Source: PUPG01 sp031323845
GTDB taxonomy: Bacteria; Bacteroidota; Bacteroidia; Bacteroidales; UBA7960
Length of the DNA stretch: 6,175 nucleotides
Reading direction: 5' to 3'
Assembly: GCA_031323845.1 (NCBI GenBank)
Contig: JAVIYP010000095.1
Coordinates: forward strand, 1-6,175
Shown one piece after another: positions 1 to 6,175 of the stretch (the first letter of the stretch is position 1; each line of letters begins with the position of its first letter). The translations under genes were made by a program, and so were the position numbers. Below the pieces are notes generated by a model, which searched no databases, had not been told where the DNA came from, and saw nothing but the letters and a program-made list of their open reading frames with translations.

Positions 1-3000
1 CTTTCAGGTGGGTGTTTCCGGATGTTAGTCTGCAACCCGGTGACTTTTTACTGGTGTGGGCCTCCGGGAAGAACCGTACCCAGGCCGGTCAGCCGCTTCA
101 CACCAATTTCAGCATCAGCCAGGCAGGAGAAGAGGTGCTGATTACACGTCCGGATGGCACCAGGGAGGATGAACTGGCACCGATCGTTATACCAACGGAT
201 ATTTCTTATGGCCGGAAACCGGATGGCAGCCATGACTGGTATTTTTTTGATGAGCCCACACCGGGGGCAGCCAACACCACGACAGGATATCCCGGATTTG
301 TCGATCCTCCGGAGTTTTCTATTCCGGGAGGGTTTTATTCAGAATCGTTTCTCCTTGAGCTGAGCAGCAACGACCCGAATGCAACCATCGTTTATACCCT
401 TGATGGGTCGGAACCCTGCCTGGAAAATTTATCCGGATCTGTTTACCAGTATAAAAACGACTATGCTTTTGAACCTGGAACTCCCCTGGGTGAATTACTG
501 GAAGATCACTACCATTCGTACCTGTATCAGGGTGCGATACCGGTGGAAACCGTTTTTTCAGAGGATCTCAGACTGGCTAGGAAGACCACAACGGTACATC
601 CCCCGTATTACTTTCCGGATGCTCCGCTGCCGGTGGCCACTGTTGTACGTGCGCGTGCTTTCTCTGAAGGAATGCTGCCAGGCAATACCGTCACGCACTC
701 TTATTTCCTGCAACAGCATGAAGCACATAAGTATTCGCTTCCTGTGATCTCCATTGCCATCCGGGAGGATATGCTGTTTGATTACCATTATGGGATCTAC
801 ACTCCGGGTGTGGATGCTGACCTTTGGCGTTTAAACAATCCAAATTCCCAATATTCATGGCCTTTCCCTGGAAATTATCGCCGGCGTGGCGACGAGGTGG
901 AATATCCTGCGCATCTGGAGTTTTTTGACCATGTTTCCGGCAACCGGGAGCTGGCCCAGGATGTAGGCCTCAGGATCCACGGAGGAGCCACCCGGGCGTT
1001 CCCGATGAAGTCATTCAGAATCTATGCCCGAAATGCTTATGGTGACAGTTATCTTTATTATCCTTTTTTTGAAAACAGACCGCATAACACCTACCGGAGG
1101 CTGATCCTGAGAAACTCCGGCAACGATTTTCCCACCAGCGTCGATCCCTGGTCAACCTATGAAACCATGTTTCGTGATGCCATGATCCAGAAAATAGTGC
1201 GTCACATGCATGTCGAAACCCAGTCGTACCAGCCTGCAATCGTCTTTCTGAATGGCGAATACTGGGGGATCCTGAATATCAGGGAGCGTTACGACAGGCA
1301 CTTCCTGGAAAGGGTCTATGGTGTGGACCCTGAAAATGTCGATATTCTTACAGGATTTCATGAGGCGCAGGAAGGGGATCATGAACACTACCTGGCTACA
1401 CTTCATTACATTGAGCAGCACGGCTTGCAGGACGCACTCCATTATACCTATATAAACACCAGGATCGACGTCGAAAACTTTATTGACTATCAGATTGCCA
1501 ACATCTTTGCCAACAATACCGACTGGCCCGGCAACAACATTGATTTCTGGCGTTTGCGGACGTCCTCCTATCAGCCTGACAGTCCCCACGGGCACGACGG
1601 CCGGTGGCGCTGGCTGGTATATGATACCGATTTCGGTTTCGGCCTGCGCGGCGGGGCAGACTCCTACCGTTTTAATACACTTGCTTTTGCAACCGAAAAC
1701 GACGGTCCGGGATGGCCTAACCCGCCCTGGTCAACTTTTTTGCTTAGAAGCTTCCTTGAAAATCAAGATTTCAGATACGCTTTCATCAACCGTTTTGCCG
1801 ACCAGCTCAATACCGGACTCTCAGCGGAAAGAACCTCCGCTATCATCATTTCGATGAAAAACATGATAGCAGAAGAAATTGAAGATCATTTTGCCCGCTG
1901 GGGCTATCCTGATCACAAAGAGATCTGGAATGAAAACGTGGGTGTGATGCTTGATTTTGCGAATAACCGGCCATTTTACCAGCGAAAACACCTTCAAGAG
2001 TATTTTGACCTGGATGGTACCATTGCAGTACGACTGGATGTTGAAAACCAGCTGAAAGGTCATATCCGCATCAATACTATTGATATTGTGCCGGAAACAG
2101 CCGGAGTTGACCCATATCCATATCCGTGGAAAGGGATGTATTTCAGGAATGTCCCCATTGAAGTGGAGGCCGTGCCGTCTCCGGGCTATGTGTTTTCGCA
2201 CTGGGCGGGCAGCGAGAGCTCAACTGCTCCCATCTTAAACCTGAACCCGGAAAAACCTGTCAGCTTAAAAGCATACTTTACCCGAACCGACGAAGAGGTG
2301 TTGATGCATTATTGGCTTTTTGACACCACCCTGCCCAATGATACCCCTCTTGAGCAGCTTGATGCTTTTTACAGTATTTTGCCCGGTCACGCCGGTATTC
2401 AGTATATTTCCTGTTTAGAAGGATACCCTTTCGAACCCGGACATCCCAATTGGCGAAAGGCTTCAATGGAGCGCCGTAATCAACCGACACACCTGAATTA
2501 CCGCTCAGAAGCAAACAACGGCATCCCTTATCAAAACAGTAATATACGCGGACTGCAGGTAAGGCAGCCCTTTGCCGAAAACGACAGGGAAAACACAATG
2601 ATTATTCATCTGCCAACCACCGGCTTCGCTGATGTTGTATTCCGGTTTGCTGCAAAAGACGAAGGAGCCGCCGACCATCTTATTGTAGATTACTCAGTGG
2701 AAGAGGCGGCAGATGAGTGGCTGACTGCCGGTTTAACTGACAGCACATTGCCACTGCATTCCTGGTACAAGCTGTATGAAATCGATTTTTCAGACATTCC
2801 CGGCGTATCCGACAATCCGTTTTTCAAAATTAGAATACGTTTTGCCGGAGAACACATGTGGCAGGATGCAGGCAACAGGGTCACTTTTAATAACCTTAGC
2901 CTGGATGGAGTGGTGCTCAATGCTTTTCAAATCCATGCAGCATCCGGACGTAACGGCCAGATAATTCCATCAGGAACTGTCCCTGTTGTTGAATTCGGCC

Positions 3001-3422
3001 ATCAGGAATTTGTTATCAGGGCTAAAGAGAATCATGTTATATCCGGTGTCTTTGTGGATGGTAAAGACGTTACGCATGAGTTGACGGACAAAGTTGATCA
3101 TGCTACCTACACCTTTGAACAGGTTACCAGCGATCACAGTATTTATGTGAGTTTTGAGCTTAGTGCCGGGTTTATTGAAAGCCGGGAAACCGAGGTAATT
3201 ATTTATCCGAATCCATGCGCAGGTCAGTTAAGTGTCGCTTCGCTTGATGTCATTAAAGCTATAGAAGTCAGCGATTTGACAGGAAACAGGGTGTATTTTC
3301 GTGAGAACATCGGCTCGACCGTTCATGATATGGATTTACGTCACCTGGAGAACGGTTTGTTTGTAGTTTCTGTGAGAACAGAAAAAAAACTAACGTCTGA
3401 AAAAATATTCATCATCCGATAA
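1..3422 (+). CDS. T9SS-secreted LTD / CotH kinase-like multidomain surface protein, copy 1 (5' partial)
   Basis: This is the C-terminal 1139 residues of a large surface protein, numbered here from the first full codon at nt 3. The frame is open to the window edge and the first residues (FRW) align with residues 74-76 of the downstream paralogue. The true start is therefore probably about 220 bp upstream, and the GTG at nt 12 is internal. Domains in order: end of a lamin-tail domain (1-93); chitobiase/Fn3-associated-like domain with YTLDGSEP and a long insert (100-236); CotH kinase-like domain (about 246-672); InlB-type bacterial repeat (675-763); beta-sandwich of unknown role (768-971); second bacterial repeat (973-1055); T9SS type A sorting domain with YPNP (1061-1139). 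CotH landmarks are RIHGG (H326), MKSFR (K336), NGEYWG (417-422) followed by NIRER, NTDWPGNN (D507) and DTDFGF (D541, D543). By family knowledge CotH is an atypical protein kinase; activity and substrate here are inference. TAA stop. Architecture is confident, biochemical role is not. Confidence 0.93.
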   Translation, partial: FRWVFPDVSLQPGDFLLVWASGKNRTQAGQPLHTNFSISQAGEEVLITRPDGTREDELAPIVIPTDISYGRKPDGSHDWYFFDEPTPGAANTTTGYPGFVDPPEFSIPGGFYSESFLLELSSNDPNATIVYTLDGSEPCLENLSGSVYQYKNDYAFEPGTPLGELLEDHYHSYLYQGAIPVETVFSEDLRLARKTTTVHPPYYFPDAPLPVATVVRARAFSEGMLPGNTVTHSYFLQQHEAHKYSLPVISIAIREDMLFDYHYGIYTPGVDADLWRLNNPNSQYSWPFPGNYRRRGDEVEYPAHLEFFDHVSGNRELAQDVGLRIHGGATRAFPMKSFRIYARNAYGDSYLYYPFFENRPHNTYRRLILRNSGNDFPTSVDPWSTYETMFRDAMIQKIVRHMHVETQSYQPAIVFLNGEYWGILNIRERYDRHFLERVYGVDPENVDILTGFHEAQEGDHEHYLATLHYIEQHGLQDALHYTYINTRIDVENFIDYQIANIFANNTDWPGNNIDFWRLRTSSYQPDSPHGHDGRWRWLVYDTDFGFGLRGGADSYRFNTLAFATENDGPGWPNPPWSTFLLRSFLENQDFRYAFINRFADQLNTGLSAERTSAIIISMKNMIAEEIEDHFARWGYPDHKEIWNENVGVMLDFANNRPFYQRKHLQEYFDLDGTIAVRLDVENQLKGHIRINTIDIVPETAGVDPYPYPWKGMYFRNVPIEVEAVPSPGYVFSHWAGSESSTAPILNLNPEKPVSLKAYFTRTDEEVLMHYWLFDTTLPNDTPLEQLDAFYSILPGHAGIQYISCLEGYPFEPGHPNWRKASMERRNQPTHLNYRSEANNGIPYQNSNIRGLQVRQPFAENDRENTMIIHLPTTGFADVVFRFAAKDEGAADHLIVDYSVEEAADEWLTAGLTDSTLPLHSWYKLYEIDFSDIPGVSDNPFFKIRIRFAGEHMWQDAGNRVTFNNLSLDGVVLNAFQIHAASGRNGQIIPSGTVPVVEFGHQEFVIRAKENHVISGVFVDGKDVTHELTDKVDHATYTFEQVTSDHSIYVSFELSAGFIESRETEVIIYPNPCAGQLSVASLDVIKAIEVSDLTGNRVYFRENIGSTVHDMDLRHLENGLFVVSVRTEKKLTSEKIFIIR
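3183..3419 (+). other. T9SS type A C-terminal sorting domain of copy 1
   Basis: The last 79 residues match the Por secretion-tail family. They contain IIYPNPCAG at the start, a central VSDLTGNRVY strand pair, LRHLENGLFVVSV (the usual L..L..G.Y.v.v pattern) and a basic end, SEKIFIIR. Such tails direct Sec-exported proteins through the outer membrane by the type IX system and are commonly removed on arrival. The position after Pro-Asn-Pro is Cys, where Thr, Ala or Ser is more common. Confidence 0.92.
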
Positions 3423-3500
3423 GAGTTACTGTATTACAATGTTTGCCTGCGAGAAGCGTCTTTCCCATTAGCTTGATCACGGTTGAAAAAAAGGGGACCC
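3423..3500 (+). promoter_or_regulatory. 78-bp intergenic leader of copy 2; weak promoter and RBS signals
   Basis: The gap holds no clear rho-independent terminator: no GC-rich stem followed by a T run was found. At 3438-3445, AATGTTTG is one mismatch from the Bacteroidota -7 box TAnnTTTG, but no matching TTG box is seen about 20 bases upstream, so an independent promoter is only possible. Directly before the ATG lies a run of seven A (3486-3492) and then GGGG, four bases from the start. This is a plausible A-rich Bacteroidota initiation region with only partial Shine-Dalgarno character. Read-through from copy 1 is the simplest expectation. Confidence 0.35.
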
Positions 3501-3566
3501 ATGAAGAATTTTTACAGTTTTATTACCCTTCTGCTTACGGTTCTTTTGGGCGCTTACTGCCATGGG
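3501..3566 (+). other. Sec signal peptide of copy 2
   Basis: The first 22 residues have a short positive N-region (MKN), a hydrophobic core (FITLLLTVLLGA) and a polar end (YCHG), followed by Q23 and the first LTD strand (TVILNEV). Cleavage before or just after Q23 is the usual Bacteroidota pattern. The cysteine at residue 20 is preceded by GAY, which does not fit a lipobox because of the Tyr at -1. Signal peptidase I is therefore more likely than lipoprotein processing. Confidence 0.85.
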
Positions 3567-6175
3567 CAGACTGTGATACTGAATGAAGTGATGGCTTCCA
3601 ATGCCACTACCATCGCTGATGAGGATGGTGATTATGAAGATTGGATTGAGCTATATAATTATGGTGATGAAAGCATTCACCTGGCCGGTTTTGGCCTCAG
3701 CGACGATTATGACGAGCCTTTCCGGTGGTATTTCCCGGATGTGGTCCTTGCTCCCGGTGAGTTTCTGCTGGTTTGGGCGTCGGGCAAGAACAGGAGAAAC
3801 CCTGCCCGTGAGTTGCATACAGGCTTTTCCATATCTTCGGCAGGCGAGGAAGTGCTGCTGACAGCACCCGACGGAACAAGGCTGGATGAACTGGCACCCG
3901 TGGAGCTTCCCACGGATGTCTCCGCAGGTCGAAAACCGGGTGACCTGCAATCGTGGTATTTTTTTGATGAACCCACACCGGGCTTCGCAAATACAAGCAC
4001 CGCCTGGGCGGGCGTTTTGCCACCTCCGGTAGTTTCTCACCCTGGAGGTTTTTATGAACATCCTTTTCAGCTTACAATTACTTCGGACATCCCCGGTGTA
4101 AGCCTGTATTACACACTCGACGGCTCGGTGCCCGACCCGGCTAACCTGAACGGCTCCGTTTTTCAGTACAAAAACAATTATCCGGAAAACCCAGGTGACC
4201 CTTTTGGTCCTTTTCTTGAGAGGTCATTCCGGAGTTTTATCTATGAGAATCCTTTTTGGATCACCGACCAGACCGGCTATCCTGACCAGATCAGCCAGAT
4301 CAATACATCGTTCACCACGCATCCTCCAGCACCCCATGAAGAAGTGCTTCACGGCACTGTGGTCCGGGCTGTGGCAACAAAGGAGGGCTACCTGCCAAGC
4401 CGCATTATCAGCAACACCTATATAGTGCAGGAAGGCATTCAAAACAGGTTTCAACTGCCTGTAGTATCTGTCGTCATGCCCGACACTTCCCTCTTTGATT
4501 ATAATACCGGCATTTATGTGGCCGGTAAAAGGTTTGACGATTGGCGGTCAAACAACCCCGGCCGCGAAATCTGGCCGGGAGCTCCCGGAAACTGGGAATA
4601 TTCAGGTGTTGAATGGGAGCGGGCCATGCATCTTGAACTGTTTGACAACCAGGGCGGCACCGAACTGTCACAAAATTTCGGGTTCCGCATACATGGTGGA
4701 TGGAGCTGCTCCAATCATAAAAAATCCTTTCGTATCTACGCCCGAAATATTTATGATGTCGCCAACGAAATTGACTATGTGTTTTTTCCTGATGACGGCA
4801 GGCCCCTTGACGGCAAACCAACAGGGACATTCAAAAGGGTGCTGTTCCGGGCCGGAGGCAACGACAGCGACATGATCAGGGATGCTGCAGCGCAGGCGCT
4901 GATGAAACATACAAGCGTCGGCACCCAGAGGACCACGCCGGTAATACATTTCATCAATGGCGCTTACTGGGGACTGGCAAACATCCGTGATCGCCAGGAC
5001 CGCTACCATATTGCCTTTAATTATGATCTGGATCCGGAGAATGTCATCATCATAGATTCACCCTGGACAAACGTTGATGCCGAGCAACTGGAAGAAGGCA
5101 TTCCTTCCGACATAAACCTCTTTAATGATTTTTTCAGCTTTGTAACCGGCAAGAACATGGCCGACCCTCAGCATTATCGCGAACTGAGGGAGCTTATTGA
5201 TATAGACAGTTATATTGACTATTACGTTATGTTCATTTACCTGACGGCCAATGACTGGGGTGGACATGAGAACCCGGGTACAAAGCATTTCAGGTTCTGG
5301 CGCGCACGTGAAACATCGCCCAAAGCTTATAATGATGGAAAATGGAGGGTTATGGTGTGGGATTTCGATGGGGGATTTGCCAACTTTAACCAACCCCTGC
5401 TGACTACCGTTATGGATCCGGACAATAAGCCCTCACGCTTGTTGCTGAACATGATGGAGCAGGAACACTTCAAAAACCGCTTCATTAATCGTTTTGCTGA
5501 CCTGCTGAATACGCATTTTCTTCCGGAGCATGTGCTGGGCACGATTCACAACAAATATGAAGCGATACAAAGCGAAATCGCCCACGATGAAGCTCGCTGG
5601 GACAGGAGCCCCGTGCCTTCATATCATCATCTTCAGAGCTACGCCATACACCGTCCGTCGAGGATCAGGAATGAGATTATGGATGTTTTCGGGTTGACCG
5701 GTCACAGCGACATTACGTTAAAAACGGACACCACCATGGGACATATCCGTATAAACACCATAGATATCGTGTCATCCACTCCGGGTGTCCATGATGCGGG
5801 AGACTGGACCGGACTTTACTTCCATGGGTTGCCTGTTGAGCTGGAGGCGGTTCCCGCGCCGGGTATGATCTTCAGCCACTGGGAAGGCCTGCCTGAGGGC
5901 ACTCCTGGCCGTACCAGCATTTTCCTGGAAGATGACATCACGCTTACCGCTCATTTCAAAAATGAAGTTATTCACTACTGGCACTTTAATGAGTTGCCCG
6001 ATGCAGATTATTTCACCGGGGTACTGGCTGACTTCAGTGTATTTCCGGGTGAGGCCGAAATTACCTACCCGGGGTCCGGGCCGGGTTATATGGACAGGAC
6101 GGACGGCACGACCCTGAACGCCCACCTGGACGCACCGGCCGGTTATGGCCTGAGGGTCAGGAACCCTTCGAATAC
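3501..6175 (+). CDS. T9SS-type LTD / CotH kinase-like multidomain surface protein, copy 2 (3' partial)
   Basis: Paralogue of the preceding gene, open from ATG 3501 to the window end (891 full codons, no stop). The start is chosen because it is followed directly by a good Sec signal peptide and preceded by an A/G-rich leader. Domains: signal peptide (1-22); lamin-tail domain (25-165) with NEVMASN, DEDGDYEDWIELYN and PGEFLLVWASG; chitobiase/Fn3-associated-like domain (174-309) with YYTLDGSVPDP and an insert containing QYKNNYP; CotH kinase-like domain (about 320-730); InlB-type repeat (737-822) with FSHWEG; start of a beta-sandwich domain (823 on) with YPGSGPGYMDR and LRVRNPSN. CotH landmarks are RIHGG (H398), KKSFR (K408), NGAYWG (486-491) followed by NIRDR, NDWGGHEN (D585, N591) and WDFDGGF (D621, D623). 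From copy 1, roughly 280 more residues should follow, including a sorting domain; that part is inference. Probably co-transcribed with copy 1. Likely extracellular; kinase activity is unproven. Confidence 0.93.
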   Translation, partial: MKNFYSFITLLLTVLLGAYCHGQTVILNEVMASNATTIADEDGDYEDWIELYNYGDESIHLAGFGLSDDYDEPFRWYFPDVVLAPGEFLLVWASGKNRRNPARELHTGFSISSAGEEVLLTAPDGTRLDELAPVELPTDVSAGRKPGDLQSWYFFDEPTPGFANTSTAWAGVLPPPVVSHPGGFYEHPFQLTITSDIPGVSLYYTLDGSVPDPANLNGSVFQYKNNYPENPGDPFGPFLERSFRSFIYENPFWITDQTGYPDQISQINTSFTTHPPAPHEEVLHGTVVRAVATKEGYLPSRIISNTYIVQEGIQNRFQLPVVSVVMPDTSLFDYNTGIYVAGKRFDDWRSNNPGREIWPGAPGNWEYSGVEWERAMHLELFDNQGGTELSQNFGFRIHGGWSCSNHKKSFRIYARNIYDVANEIDYVFFPDDGRPLDGKPTGTFKRVLFRAGGNDSDMIRDAAAQALMKHTSVGTQRTTPVIHFINGAYWGLANIRDRQDRYHIAFNYDLDPENVIIIDSPWTNVDAEQLEEGIPSDINLFNDFFSFVTGKNMADPQHYRELRELIDIDSYIDYYVMFIYLTANDWGGHENPGTKHFRFWRARETSPKAYNDGKWRVMVWDFDGGFANFNQPLLTTVMDPDNKPSRLLLNMMEQEHFKNRFINRFADLLNTHFLPEHVLGTIHNKYEAIQSEIAHDEARWDRSPVPSYHHLQSYAIHRPSRIRNEIMDVFGLTGHSDITLKTDTTMGHIRINTIDIVSSTPGVHDAGDWTGLYFHGLPVELEAVPAPGMIFSHWEGLPEGTPGRTSIFLEDDITLTAHFKNEVIHYWHFNELPDADYFTGVLADFSVFPGEAEITYPGSGPGYMDRTDGTTLNAHLDAPAGYGLRVRNPSN
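3720..6175 (+). repeat. Second unit of a diverged tandem gene duplication (first unit nt 3 to about 2590)
   Basis: The encoded proteins align along the whole shared span with a near-constant offset: 3717 bp at FRW (nt 3 and 3720), 3714 bp at the CotH HGG (978 and 4692), 3738 bp at the DxD motif (1623 and 5361) and 3681 bp at GHIRINTIDIV (2061 and 5742). The small shifts are in-frame indels. Nucleotide similarity is mostly limited to short conserved motifs, so the duplication is old. Confidence 0.88.

Noticed and set aside
12..14. GTG as the start codon of the first gene
   Set aside because: The frame is open upstream to the window edge and FRW before it aligns with the middle of the paralogue's lamin-tail domain; no signal peptide follows this GTG.
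379..747. Plus-strand open frame of 122 codons in another frame
   Set aside because: It overlaps the chitobiase-like domain of copy 1 entirely and has no family features.
1152..1595. Minus-strand open frame of 147 codons
   Set aside because: It lies wholly inside the conserved CotH region of copy 1. No recognisable motif or RBS supports it, and the + strand reading explains the conservation.
3443..3480. Possible terminator between the genes (AAGC...GCTT pairing)
   Set aside because: The stem is only four pairs with a long loop and no following T tract.
3543..3562. Lipoprotein signal at Cys20 of copy 2
   Set aside because: The residues before the cysteine are GAY; Tyr at -1 does not fit the lipobox, which requires Gly, Ala or Ser.
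3651..4061. Three overlapping minus-strand open frames of 97-136 codons
   Set aside because: They lie opposite the lamin-tail region of copy 2, show Arg/Pro/Cys-rich composition with no domain pattern, and match what the codon use of the + strand gene produces by shadow.
6067..6086. GC-rich inverted repeat ACCCGG...CCGGGT that could form a hairpin
   Set aside because: It is the codon run for YPGSGPG inside copy 2, so the symmetry follows from Pro and Gly codons. No T run follows it.

Overview
The window is a stretch of a Bacteroidota chromosome, or a metagenomic contig from that phylum. The best evidence is the type IX secretion system (T9SS) C-terminal sorting domain at the end of the first gene, which is essentially restricted to this phylum. 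The signal peptide of the second gene ends in -HGQ, and the start codon has an A-rich leader rather than a strong Shine-Dalgarno; both are also typical. GC content looks close to 50% by eye, which would fit a Bacteroidales/Marinilabiliales-type lineage, but the genus cannot be named from this sequence.

The whole window is two very large genes on the + strand, both in frame 3 and separated by 78 bp. Copy 1 (nt 1-3422) lacks its N-terminus, which lies upstream of the window. It runs through a lamin-tail domain (LTD), a chitobiase/Fn3-associated type beta domain with a large insert, a CotH kinase-like domain, an InlB-type bacterial repeat, a beta-sandwich domain, a second bacterial repeat and a T9SS type A sorting domain. 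Copy 2 (nt 3501-6175) has a complete N-terminus with a Sec signal peptide and the same domain order. It leaves the window open in frame inside the beta-sandwich domain. No stop codon occurs in copy 2 within the window.

The two proteins are clearly paralogues from a tandem duplication. They align from the first codon of the window (FRW...) to its last codons (...RVRNPSN), at an offset of about 3.7 kb. Both are predicted to be exported by Sec, carried through the outer membrane by the T9SS and released or anchored at the cell surface. There the CotH domain, an atypical kinase fold related to the Bacillus spore-coat kinase CotH, could phosphorylate extracellular proteins, or could act as a binding module. 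The window has no RNA gene, CRISPR, insertion sequence or convincing terminator. The minus-strand open frames are shadows of the two genes.
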